Counted from the first letter of the stretch, positions 1-6,671 are shown. The stretch: DNA of 14,798 bases from Thermoplasmata archaeon (GCA_021798415.1 JAJZGO010000033.1:1-14798), one strand, 5' to 3'. The notes: a model not told the origin generated them from the sequence alone. Translations and numbers: made by a program.

Positions 1-684
1 GCCGACCCGGCCGAGCGGGATCTCGGATTCGAGCGTGCGACGCTGGGCTTCGGGGGTGGTTCCGCGTCGGCGGGCGGCGTCGTCGATGACCTCGTCGAGC
101 CGACCCGTGCGGATGTAGCCGGGCAGGATGCCGTTGACGCGGATCCCCTTCGGCCCGAGCTCGCGGGCGAGGGTGCGCACGAGGCCCGCGACCGCGATCC
201 GGCATACGCTCGAGGTGGCGATGGTGGGGATCGGTTCTCGGATCGCGATCGACGTGAGGAAGACCATTCGTCCACCGTGCCCGCCGGCGAGCATCGCGTC
301 GGCCGACTTGCGGGCGAGGTAGGCCGGGCTGACGACGAGGAGGCGCGACGCCTCCGCCCAATCCTCGTAAGCCTGCTCCATGAAGACCCCCGGGCGCGGC
401 GACCCCGTCACGTAGACCAGCGTGTCGAGGCCGCCGAGGTGTCGGACCGTTTCCTCGAGCAGGCGGTCGAGGCCGGCCTTCTCCCGGAGGTCCGCGACGA
501 CCCCGTGGACCTCGCCGAACGAGGAGAGGCTCCCGGTCGCGCGGGCGATCCGCGCCTCGTTCGAAGAGTTGACCACCACGCGGGCCCCCTCGTCCAGGAA
601 AGCGCGCGCGGCACCGTACCCGATCCCCTGGCTCGCGGCCGTCACGAGGACGCGGGCACCGCGCAGACCCGATGCGAGCGGCAT
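1..684 (-). CDS. SDR-family oxidoreductase-like protein, active-site variant (3' end outside window)
   Basis: The frame is open from ATG at 684 to the window edge (228 codons seen). The protein has a Rossmann start with a glycine motif TAASQGIG (residues 15-22), and a late segment ARELGPKGIRVNGILPGYI that is typical of classical short-chain dehydrogenases (3-oxoacyl-ACP reductase or glucose dehydrogenase type). The conserved Ser is present (S145). At the positions of the catalytic Tyr (S+13) and Lys (Tyr+4) it has S158 and R162, and the usual NNAG motif reads YVTG. NAD(P) binding is likely. Classical Tyr-Lys catalysis is not possible as read, so it belongs to a divergent SDR subgroup or has another role. 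It starts 10 nt after the cyclase stop and has a GGGGGGAC ribosome-binding-like stretch just before the ATG, so it is probably co-transcribed with the cyclase. Substrate unknown. Confidence 0.88.
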   Translation of the reverse strand, partial: MPLASGLRGARVLVTAASQGIGYGAARAFLDEGARVVVNSSNEARIARATGSLSSFGEVHGVVADLREKAGLDRLLEETVRHLGGLDTLVYVTGSPRPGVFMEQAYEDWAEASRLLVVSPAYLARKSADAMLAGGHGGRMVFLTSIAIREPIPTIATSSVCRIAVAGLVRTLARELGPKGIRVNGILPGYIRTGRLDEVIDDAARRRGTTPEAQRRTLESEIPLGRVG

Positions 685-694
685 ACCGTCCCCC

Positions 695-1354
695 CTACGC
701 CTCGAGGGCGAAGACGCGGGCCATCGCGCCGCTCGCCCCGGCGATCTTGAGCGGGGCCGCGACGAGGGTGTACGGGCGGTCCTCCGTGAGCGCGTCGAGG
801 TGGTCGAGCGCCTCGAGGATCCAGATCCCCCGCTTCAGGAGGACCTTGTGGGCCTCGAACTTCTCGTTCGCGAACGGGTCGATCCCGAGCGTGTCCGTGC
901 CGATCCCCCGGATCCTCTGGTCGGCGACCCACGCCGCGGCGTCCGGGGAGAGGCCGGGAAACTCGTAGAGGTACCGTCGCGTGGGGGCCCGCTCGCGACT
1001 CCAGCCGGTCTCGAGGAGGACGATCTCGGGGCGGAACGAGGCGGGCCAGTGGCGTTCGAGGAGGTCCCGCCCGATCACGGGCCCCGAGAGGTCTTTTCGG
1101 AGGTCGAGGACCGCGGCCCGACCGACGAGCTCGGACGGGGGGATCTGGTCGACCGTGAGCCCGTCCTCGAGGAAGTGGTACGGAGCGTCGATGTGGGTCC
1201 CCGTGTGGGTGAGGCAGTTCACCCGTTCGATCGCGTAGCCGTCGCGGGCCACGAGCCCGACCGGCTCGAAGACGGGCAGCGGCGAGGTGGGCCACACGGG
1301 CATGTGGGTCTGGAGAACGGCGGTCAGGTCGTGGACGCGCGGGGTTGCGGACAC
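695..1354 (-). CDS. Cyclase-family metal hydrolase (KynB/arylformamidase-like)
   Basis: This is a metal-dependent amide hydrolase of the cyclase / kynurenine formamidase family. The signature HTGTHIDAPYHF supplies metal ligands (His50, His54, Asp56, His60, numbered from the GTG start). The C-terminal half has the family pattern GIGTDTLGIDP, then a His in a region ending in PLKIAGASGAMAR. Length (219 residues) is normal. I chose the GTG at 1354 because a TATA-like CTTTTGTATAC lies 25 bp upstream, which suits a leaderless archaeal gene. An in-frame TTG at 1381 would add nine residues but falls inside that box. The HDLT start of the family then lies near the N-terminus, as usual. It follows the aminotransferase and precedes the SDR by 10 nt. 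N-formylkynurenine is one possible substrate, but the family also acts on other cyclic or formyl amides, so substrate is open. Confidence 0.88.
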   Translation of the reverse strand: MSATPRVHDLTAVLQTHMPVWPTSPLPVFEPVGLVARDGYAIERVNCLTHTGTHIDAPYHFLEDGLTVDQIPPSELVGRAAVLDLRKDLSGPVIGRDLLERHWPASFRPEIVLLETGWSRERAPTRRYLYEFPGLSPDAAAWVADQRIRGIGTDTLGIDPFANEKFEAHKVLLKRGIWILEALDHLDALTEDRPYTLVAAPLKIAGASGAMARVFALEA

Positions 1355-1373
1355 GCCGCCGGCTATCGAGTCG

Positions 1374-1384
1374 GTATACAAAAG
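1374..1384 (-). promoter_or_regulatory. TATA-like box of the cyclase-SDR pair
   Basis: On the minus strand this reads CTTTTGTATAC, an AT-rich island in GC-rich DNA centred 25 bp upstream of the GTG at 1354. That spacing is the one expected for an archaeal leaderless transcript. It argues for the GTG over the TTG at 1381 as start. Confidence 0.5.
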
Positions 1385-1399
1385 CCGGGAGGGGCGGGC

Positions 1400-2557
1400 C
1401 TAGCGGCCTCCGCGTCTCGCCCCGTGCCGATCGAGGAAACGACCGAGGCGCTGCATGCCGTCGTCCAGCTGGGCGACCGGGCTGCTGTACGAGATCCGCA
1501 CGTGACGCTCGCCCCTCGGTCCGAACGAGACCCCCGGCACGAGCGCGAGGTGCTCCTCGTCCAGCAGGCGGTGGGCGAACTCGATCGACGACATCGGGAC
1601 GTCGTACGACGGGAAGACGTAGAACGCCCCCTCGGGCCGGACGTACGTGAGCCCCGGGAGGTCGTCGAGCCGGTTCAGGAGGTGGTCGCGGCGCTCCCGG
1701 AACGTCGTCCGGAACCTCGCCTCGTCCGGCCCGGCGTTCTCGAGGGCCCAGAGGCAGGCCCGCTGAACGAACGGGGGAAGGCAGGTGAGCGTGTGCTCCA
1801 TGACCTTCACGAGACGGCCGCGGACCTCGGGCGGCGCGACCGCGTAGCCGGCGCGCCAGCCCGTCATCGCGTACGCCTTCGAGAAGCTCCCGATCGTCAC
1901 GACGGGGACCTCTCCGTTCGCGACGCTCGCGGGCGCGCAGTGAGTGCCCTCGTAGATCAGCGACTCGTAGGTCTCGTCGCTCACCACCGTGAGGCGGTGG
2001 TCGCGGGCGACCTCGAGCGCCGCCTTCACCTCCTCCCGCCGCATCACCCGGCCGGTCGGGTTCGCCGGGGAGACCAGGACGAGGAGCCGGCTCCGCGGGG
2101 TGACCGCGGACTCGAGCGCCCCGGGGTCGAGGGAGAAGTCGGGGCGCAGGGGGAAGTAGACCGGACGACCGCCCGCGAGGCGGACCGGCTGGTCGAACAG
2201 GTACGTGGGGTCGGGAAGGAGCACCTCGTCGCCGGGCGAGAGCGTGGAGAGCAGCGTCGCGTAGATCGCGAACTTTGCGGAGAGCACGACCACGTCGTCG
2301 GCCGTCGCCGGGATGCGGTGGCGGGAGAGGAGGCGCTCGGCGATCGCCCGCCGGAGGTCGGGCATTCCCTGGGCCGAGACGTAGTGCGTGAGCCCCTCGT
2401 TCATCGCCCGCGCGGCGGCGTCCCGGATCCCGGCGGGAGTGTCGAAGTCCGGCTCCCCGATGTGGAGGCCGAGGACCTCTTCTCCCCGCTGTCTCAGCTC
2501 GAAGATCCGGTCGATGAGGGAAAGGATCGGCGACTCGCCGAGCTCGTCCACGAGCAT
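1400..2557 (-). CDS. PLP-dependent class I/II aminotransferase (AspC/kynurenine-aminotransferase-like)
   Basis: A fold-type I, subgroup I aminotransferase of 385 residues, the normal length. Visible marks are the N-terminal GEPDFDTP substrate-loop motif, SPANPTGR (cofactor-binding Asn), SDETYESLIYEG (Asp that contacts the pyridine nitrogen), SFSKAYAMTGWRAGY with the Schiff-base lysine at residue 227, and a late HVRISYSS with the carboxylate-binding Arg. It transfers amino groups between an amino acid and a 2-oxo acid in the cytoplasm. Specificity (aspartate, aromatic, alanine or kynurenine) cannot be read from sequence alone. The frame stays open to an ATG at 2635, but I chose ATG 2557 because homologues begin near this point and a CTTATGC box lies 25 bp upstream. 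Its stop is 45 nt before the cyclase GTG. Confidence 0.9.
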   Translation of the reverse strand: MLVDELGESPILSLIDRIFELRQRGEEVLGLHIGEPDFDTPAGIRDAAARAMNEGLTHYVSAQGMPDLRRAIAERLLSRHRIPATADDVVVLSAKFAIYATLLSTLSPGDEVLLPDPTYLFDQPVRLAGGRPVYFPLRPDFSLDPGALESAVTPRSRLLVLVSPANPTGRVMRREEVKAALEVARDHRLTVVSDETYESLIYEGTHCAPASVANGEVPVVTIGSFSKAYAMTGWRAGYAVAPPEVRGRLVKVMEHTLTCLPPFVQRACLWALENAGPDEARFRTTFRERRDHLLNRLDDLPGLTYVRPEGAFYVFPSYDVPMSSIEFAHRLLDEEHLALVPGVSFGPRGERHVRISYSSPVAQLDDGMQRLGRFLDRHGARRGGR

Positions 2558-2578
2558 GCGTCCCCCAACGGTACGCGA

Positions 2579-2585
2579 GCATAAG
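2579..2585 (-). promoter_or_regulatory. TATA-like box of the aminotransferase
   Basis: The minus strand reads CTTATGC, centred 25 bp upstream of the ATG at 2557, with a purely GC-rich stretch between. This is the typical arrangement of a leaderless archaeal promoter and decides the start codon. Confidence 0.45.
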
Positions 2586-2651
2586 GGAGGCGCGCGGTCG
2601 AGCTCGAGCGGCCGGGCGCGGGAGACGACCGCCATCCGCTCGGCCGCCTCG

Positions 2652-3212
2652 CTATCGGGCGAGGCGCCCGCGGGCGAACGCTTCGCCGACCTTGGCGACC
2701 GCCCGGGCCCGGTGAGAGATCGCGTTCTTCGACGCCGCCGGCACCTCGGCGAACGTCCGGTCCCAGCCCGCGGGGACGAAGATCGGGTCGTAGCCGAACC
2801 CGTGGCGTCCTTTCGGCTTCGGCGCGATCGACCCCCGGACCTCCCCCACGAACGTCCAGCGGCGGCGTCCGTGGGCCACTCCCGCGACCGTCCGGAAGTA
2901 GGCTCGGCGGTCCCGGCGGGCGAGCAGCTCGTAGATCGGGCCGAACTTCCAGATCTTGAGAAAATGCGCCGAGTAGACGCCGGGGAACCCCTTGAGCGAG
3001 GGGATGAAGAGGCCCGAGTCCTCCACGAGGACCCATCCCTTGAGGTCGCGGACCGCGTCGAGCTTCGCGTCCACGACCTCCTCGAGCGTCTCGACCTGGG
3101 GCTCCGGCAACGACCGGCGCGTCCATCGGGTCCGGATGCCGTACGGCCGCAGGACGGCCTCCACTTCGCGGAACTTGCCCGGGTTCGTGCTCACGAACGT
3201 GAGGTCGGTCAC
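2652..3212 (-). CDS. rdgB: Non-canonical purine NTP pyrophosphatase (XTP/dITP diphosphatase, RdgB/HAM1 family)
   Basis: This enzyme hydrolyses deaminated purine nucleotides (ITP, dITP, XTP) to the monophosphate and pyrophosphate, which keeps inosine and xanthosine out of DNA and RNA. The full-length 186-residue protein has all family blocks: STNPGKFREVE at the N-terminus (nucleotide and phosphate contacts), VEDSGLFI with the metal-binding and catalytic acids at residues 64-65, GFPGVYSA, GFGYDPIF (138-145) and the C-terminal SHRARA (166-171). The start is a GTG. It lies 6 nt behind the nitroreductase stop with no room for a separate promoter, so the two are likely one transcript. There is nothing unusual apart from the GTG start and the lack of a clear ribosome-binding sequence. 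Confidence 0.95.
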   Translation of the reverse strand: MTDLTFVSTNPGKFREVEAVLRPYGIRTRWTRRSLPEPQVETLEEVVDAKLDAVRDLKGWVLVEDSGLFIPSLKGFPGVYSAHFLKIWKFGPIYELLARRDRRAYFRTVAGVAHGRRRWTFVGEVRGSIAPKPKGRHGFGYDPIFVPAGWDRTFAEVPAASKNAISHRARAVAKVGEAFARGRLAR

Positions 3213-3218
3213 GCCGGA

Positions 3219-3755
3219 CTACCAGGGGTAGGCGTCGTAGGCGATGACCTCGTCGGGGCTCTTGCGTCCCTCGTTCGCGGGCTTCGCCCCTCCGTTCGTC
3301 TCCGCGGGGTAGCCGATCGGGATGACCGCGATCGGGTGGACCCCCTCGGGGACGTTCAGTACGCTGCGGACCTTGTCCTCGTGGAACTCGATGATCCAGT
3401 TCGTGCCGAGCCCCTCGGCGGTCGCGGCGAGCTGGAGGTGGTCGACCGCGACCGCGACGTCGAGAGGATAGGCCGAGATGTACCCCCCGATCGTCACCGG
3501 TATATCCTCCTCGACGGCGAACGCGACGATCACCGCCGGGGCCTCGGCGATCAGCTTGCCGCGGTTCGATGCCTGGGCGAGCAGGCGCTTGCGTTCGTCG
3601 TCCTGAACGACCACGAACCGCCACGGTTGGAGGTTCCGCTGGCTCGGAGCGAGCCGCGCGGCCGAGAGGATCGTCTTCAGCTTCTCGGGCGAGATCGGGC
3701 GAGGGTTATACTGCAGGCACGGGCGGAACGAGCGGATCGCGTCGAGGACGTCCAT
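3219..3755 (-). CDS. Nitroreductase-family FMN oxidoreductase
   Basis: The 178-residue protein starts MDVLDAIRSFRP, where the Arg-Ser-x-Arg element (residues 8-11) contacts the FMN phosphate. It continues with AARLAPSQRNLQPWRFVVV (a further FMN-binding block), DVAVAVDHLQLAATAEGLGTNW in the central helices and VIPIGYPAE near the end, all hallmarks of the nitroreductase family. Such homodimeric flavoproteins use NAD(P)H to reduce nitro groups, quinones or other acceptors. The natural substrate here is unknown. The ATG at 3755 is the only reasonable start, since the frame upstream is Gly/Pro-rich and unlike the family. The nearest good TATA box is about 98 bp upstream, so this gene should have a leader of about 73 nt, and that leader holds a tiny reading frame. 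It is followed by rdgB. Confidence 0.9.
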   Translation of the reverse strand: MDVLDAIRSFRPCLQYNPRPISPEKLKTILSAARLAPSQRNLQPWRFVVVQDDERKRLLAQASNRGKLIAEAPAVIVAFAVEEDIPVTIGGYISAYPLDVAVAVDHLQLAATAEGLGTNWIIEFHEDKVRSVLNVPEGVHPIAVIPIGYPAETNGGAKPANEGRKSPDEVIAYDAYPW

Positions 3756-3799
3756 GACGACCGACCGGAAAAGAGCAGGGCGAGGTGGGCCGCGGGGGC

Positions 3800-3826
3800 C
3801 TAGTCCTCCGAGAGGAGACGACGCAT
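3800..3826 (-). CDS. Possible leaderless 8-residue upstream reading frame
   Basis: An ATG at 3826 lies about 27 bp from the centre of the strong TATA-like box at 3850-3857, exactly where a leaderless message should begin. It reads MRRLLSED and stops at 3800, 44 nt before the nitroreductase ATG. It may be a leader peptide that affects nitroreductase expression, or simply chance. Nothing about composition can decide at this length. Confidence 0.25.
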   Translation of the reverse strand: MRRLLSED

Positions 3827-3849
3827 TCGCCCCGGCGAGGAGGGTGCTC

Positions 3850-3857
3850 AATAAAAG
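3850..3857 (-). promoter_or_regulatory. TATA box of the nitroreductase-rdgB transcript
   Basis: On the minus strand this is CTTTTATT inside GC-rich DNA, one of the best archaeal TATA-like boxes in the window. It lies in the gap between the kinase stop (3916) and the nitroreductase. The predicted start of transcription is near 3826-3829. Confidence 0.55.
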
Positions 3858-3915
3858 CGTTTGCGGAACGCCGGTCGCTCGGACGGCATCCCGTCCTTCG
3901 GTCGAGCGTCCGCCG

Positions 3916-4485
3916 TCAATCGCCCTCCTTGGGAGGGAGGAGGCTCAGGATTCGCCGAAGGACCTCATCGGTCGGTGCCACGGTATCGACCGAGAGGACG
4001 GGTTCGTCCCATGCGAGATACTCGCGATCGCGAACCTCCTCCCAGGTCGGTAGGGGCAAAGGGGCTGTGGGGGCGCTCCGGGACTCCACCCTCTTTCTAT
4101 GCTCCACCGGGTCCGAGCAACCGACCTCGACGACGTAGCGCGAGGCCCCGGATTCTGTCGCCAAGTCGCGCCACATCGCGCGGGCATCTTCGACACCGTT
4201 CACCGCGTCGATGACCACGCTCCGTCCGAGCCGGAGCTCTTCCGCGGCCAGATCGCGAACGACGATGTACGCCGCAAGGCCGGTCTCCGCCGAACGAGGG
4301 AGTCCCGCCTTGAGCATCGCCGCCTCGGCGGTGTCCACGCGGAGCCACACCGCGTCCCGTCGGGAGGCGACCTCCCGGGCCAACGTTGACTTCCCCGTCC
4401 CGGGCAGTCCCGCGAAGACGATCAAGAGCGGCGTCCCCGTCGGGGCTCGCCCCGGGGCGACCCCCGAGGTGGGCAGGTTCCCCAT
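3916..4485 (-). CDS. P-loop kinase / AAA-family ATPase (COG0645-like predicted kinase)
   Basis: The protein has 189 residues. After a short Gly/Pro-rich lead comes LLIVFAGLPGTGKST with the Walker A motif at residues 26-34. WLRVDT (Asp51) is at the end of strand 2, a VVIDAVN strand with Asp93 follows, and LPTWEEVRDREY (146-156) lies toward the C-terminus with an Arg-rich lid-like stretch before it. This pattern matches the small predicted kinases seen often in actinobacteria and proteobacteria, related to zeta-toxin and chloramphenicol phosphotransferase folds. The phosphorylated substrate is not known. The bacterial-type sequence in an archaeal setting suggests lateral acquisition (inference). 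No antitoxin-like partner is adjacent. ATG 4485 fits, though the first 18 residues are poorly constrained. No clear TATA box was found upstream. Confidence 0.82.
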   Translation of the reverse strand: MGNLPTSGVAPGRAPTGTPLLIVFAGLPGTGKSTLAREVASRRDAVWLRVDTAEAAMLKAGLPRSAETGLAAYIVVRDLAAEELRLGRSVVIDAVNGVEDARAMWRDLATESGASRYVVEVGCSDPVEHRKRVESRSAPTAPLPLPTWEEVRDREYLAWDEPVLSVDTVAPTDEVLRRILSLLPPKEGD

Positions 4486-4547
4486 CGCGGTTCCCCACGG
4501 CGGGGACCACTTTGCGTTTCCCTCCGGCGTACGCCAGCCCGGGACTC

Positions 4548-4564
4548 ACAGTTCCGTTCGGAGC
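4548..4564 (+). repeat. 17-bp direct repeat, left copy
   Basis: ACAGTTCCGTTCGGAGC, identical over 17 bases to 6964-6980. The bases on both sides differ, so the match has sharp borders. It lies in the upstream region of the kinase and marks the left edge of the accessory patch. It could be an attachment-site core or a duplicated target. Confidence 0.8.
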
Positions 4565-4565
4565 G

Positions 4566-4579
4566 GTTCTGTCCAGAAC
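4566..4579. repeat. Short inverted repeat (GTTCTG / CAGAAC)
   Basis: GTTCTG and CAGAAC are separated by two bases and start two bases after the left 17-bp repeat. This is a compact two-fold symmetric site that could bind a dimeric protein. Confidence 0.6.
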
Positions 4580-4584
4580 TTGGG

Positions 4585-4608
4585 TGGCGGCCCGCTAGCG
4601 GGCCGCCA
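4585..4608. repeat. Perfect 24-bp palindrome
   Basis: Each arm is TGGCGGCCCGCT and the centre is GCTAGC. All 12 base pairs match with no spacer, and symmetry breaks at the next base. It could form a cruciform, serve as a recombinase or regulator site, or act as a hairpin in RNA. There is no U-rich tail, so a bacterial-style terminator is not supported. From here to 4764 I see no gene or other site. Confidence 0.8.
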
Positions 4609-4764
4609 GTGCCCGGATTCGGGTGGTCGACCCTGACACTGCTCCATGCGGATGGGAGCTGGGTGCTGAGCTTCCTGGCGGTTCCGGCATCGACTCCGCG
4701 CGACGGCAACCTAGATTCGGGCCCTTGCACTCACCTCGCTGCTCAATGGAAACGGCGGCGCTGA

Positions 4765-5470
4765 ATGCACCACCGCCGTCGAAACCGTCGACGACGCCTC
4801 GCCTCCGGCGCGGCAGCAGCCGTCGTCGCCGCGAGCTTGGCATTGCTCGGTCCGACTCTCGGGCTGAGCCGGGGGCCAGTGCTTCACACGGCGTTCGAGA
4901 CGGGGAGCGTTGCGGTTCGGACCCCGGCGTTGATACCGTCTCTTTGGCTGAACTCGCCTTTCGAAGGCGAGGTTAGGGGGAACGTAAGGAACCCCGCGGG
5001 TACTACAGCGGCGGGGGCGGGCTGACCGAGACGGACGGAGCCGATGCAAGTAATGGAGCCGCGGCCACCGTGGGCTGCGGAACGAGTCTCACCGTGGTCG
5101 CTCTGCGAAACGTCATGGTCTGGGGATCGGGGCCGAACCTTCATTGCACTCAACCGTACCGAGTGGACGTCGCATCGGGAGGCTGGGGAGGCTATGCCGG
5201 GTTCGCATCGATCGGGCCCGGCAGCACTCCGGATGGGAACGAGCCATCGACCCTCTTCCCTCGGGATTCGAGCGTTACGTTCGAGAACTCCCTCGTGGAA
5301 TCGAACCCCGCGAATGTCTCCCCATGCGGCGGGTCAGTGGAGTTCCGGGCGGTCGATTCATTCCGCTTGAATCTGGCCCGTCGGATTCCGAAACGTGGCC
5401 AGTCGATAACCTGTCCGCCACGGGAGGACCCGACGGCGGCCGGGCGCTCGCCTTCACTCCGTGTGCGTAA
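4765..5470 (+). pseudogene. Secreted or membrane-anchored protein pseudogene with two frameshifts
   Basis: Three consecutive frames read as one protein of about 233 residues. Frame one starts at ATG 4765 with an Arg-rich head (MHHRRRNRRRRL), a hydrophobic signal segment (AAAAVVAASLALLGPTLGL) and then ALIPSLWLNSPFEGEVRGN. Near 4977-5000 the sensible reading moves to another frame (GYYSGGGGLTETDGADASNG, then TSLTVVALRNVMVWGSG and later VEFRAVDSFRLNL). Near 5360 it moves again to SGPSDSETWPVDNLSATGG, ending FTPCA at 5470. Four cysteines (VGCG, LHC, SPC, TPC) suggest disulphides outside the cell. I do not recognise the family. It stops 24 nt before the transposase stop codon. It could be a decayed gene carried with the flanking element, or an intact gene with assembly indels. 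Confidence 0.5.
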
Positions 5471-5487
5471 GGTCTCGGGCGCCTTCC

Positions 5488-6671
5488 GTGGCGGTCAACT
5501 CACGAGGAAGACGATCTCCGCTTGGCCCTTCGGGACGCTCCGAGACGAGTCTCGAAGAATCTCGTTCCATCGGAACGAGCCAGGGTCCGGCAGTCCCGCG
5601 GCGACTCCCGGCGTCACTCCGAGCGCCCCGTGGGTCCTCACCAGGTTATAGTGGACCCGGAAACCCTCCAGGATCGACGTGGGTCCTTTGTTTCCGTGGA
5701 ACCCTCTCATGACCTTGATCCGTTCCTTCTCCGTACCGTGAAGGCGTTCGACGAGGTTGTTCGACACCTTCGCACGGATGGAAGGCACGCGGTGGTGCGG
5801 GTTCACGACCTCCGCCCCGCTTCGGAAGGCGAGCTCCCGCCCGATCGCCGTTCGATACGCCGGAAGGCCGTCGGAGAGGACCGCGAGTGGCCGATCGGGC
5901 GTCGCTTGCTTCGCACGTCGTATCAAGACCCGCGCGTCGCGCACCCGCCTCAGCTTCGTTACGTGGGTGGCCATGAGATATCGAGTCGCCGCATCTTCTA
6001 GGTTCCAGACCCAGCGGGGGTTCCCGTTCGACGTTACGACCGTCTCGTCGACATGCCACTGATCCCCCGTTCGAGCCCCCAGCGAGTCCATCCATCGGGC
6101 CGCCTTTGGGGCGAAGCGCCGGATCCAATCATAGATCGTGCTGGGGGCGGCGAAGACGCCGTGAGCCTGCTTCAGGTGGTCCGAGACCTTCCGGAGCGAG
6201 AGTCCGCGAAAGTACAGGTCGAGAGCGAGGGCGACCGTTCGGGAATCGCATCGGAGACGGAGCGCTCCCCTGCGGTGGGTAAAGCGGCCCCCGCACGCCT
6301 TGCAGAGATAGCGACAAACGATCCCCGAGCGATTGTGACGCCGGCCGAAGCGAATGACCTGAGAGGAGCCGCACTTGGGACACTCGGGCGGCGGAAGGTC
6401 TCGGTCCGGGGGGTCACCCAATCCTTCCCGATAGCGGACGGCAAGAATGTGGATGCAAACTCGATGGGTGGACCGGTGATACTGGCACGAGCAGCCCCAC
6501 CGTTCTTTGCGAACGACGACCGCATACTTTCGCCCAGGGCGGCTCTGGGAACGCACCTCGTATTGGATGGGGGACAACGAGCGAATCTGATCGCCTCGAG
6601 CGACGATTGCCAAAGCAGGCGTTCTCTCGTCCGGCCACGGCGCGAGGAGCTCGGCCTCCATCGACCGTCAC
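5488..6671 (-). mobile_element. Insertion sequence with SWIM-type DDE transposase (ends tentative)
   Basis: The element is essentially one transposase gene. The limits given are a guess, from an imperfect inverted pair hugging the gene: GTGGCGGTC at 5488-5496, and GTGACGGTC on the opposite strand at 6671-6663 (8 of 9 bases). No flanking target duplication is obvious at these limits, so the true ends may lie farther out. Confidence 0.55.
5495..6661 (-). CDS. DDE transposase, IS6-like, with N-terminal SWIM zinc finger
   Basis: The 388-residue protein cuts and joins DNA ends for transposition. It has, in order: a SWIM-type finger (Cys57-x-Cys59 ... Cys69-x-His71, in the context WGCSCQYH ... CIHILAVRY); a second zinc-binding ribbon (Cys94, Cys97, Cys120, Cys123); a helix-turn-helix region (LSLRKVSDHL ... 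PSTIYDWIRRF, about 154-183); and a DDE catalytic core with Asp205 (WHVDETVV), Asp264 (VLSDGLPAY) and Glu305 (NNLVERLHGT). The core resembles IS6/IS240-type elements but has 40 residues between the second Asp and the Glu, against about 34 in IS6. The reading frame is complete and all catalytic residues are present, so it may be active. No accessory gene accompanies it. Confidence 0.9.
   Translation of the reverse strand: MEAELLAPWPDERTPALAIVARGDQIRSLSPIQYEVRSQSRPGRKYAVVVRKERWGCSCQYHRSTHRVCIHILAVRYREGLGDPPDRDLPPPECPKCGSSQVIRFGRRHNRSGIVCRYLCKACGGRFTHRRGALRLRCDSRTVALALDLYFRGLSLRKVSDHLKQAHGVFAAPSTIYDWIRRFAPKAARWMDSLGARTGDQWHVDETVVTSNGNPRWVWNLEDAATRYLMATHVTKLRRVRDARVLIRRAKQATPDRPLAVLSDGLPAYRTAIGRELAFRSGAEVVNPHHRVPSIRAKVSNNLVERLHGTEKERIKVMRGFHGNKGPTSILEGFRVHYNLVRTHGALGVTPGVAAGLPDPGSFRWNEILRDSSRSVPKGQAEIVFLVS

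Noticed and set aside
422..2584. Long open frames (720 and 646 codons) across the aminotransferase and cyclase genes
   Set aside because: Both translations are Arg/Pro/Gly/Glu-rich with no motif and overlap genes with clear catalytic signatures.
3916..4485. Zeta-toxin module (toxin-antitoxin pair)
   Set aside because: The kinase fold is related, but no small partner gene lies beside it and the motifs fit the general predicted-kinase group better.
4585..4608. Intrinsic terminator at the palindrome
   Set aside because: No T-run follows on either strand, and no gene ends close by in a sensible direction.
4623..4976. 117-codon plus-strand frame over the pseudogene start
   Set aside because: The competing frame has a convincing Arg-rich head and signal peptide. 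This one is low-complexity.
5488..6671. Firm terminal inverted repeats of the insertion sequence
   Set aside because: Only an 8-of-9 match is seen near the gene ends and no target duplication is visible, so the limits are given as tentative only.
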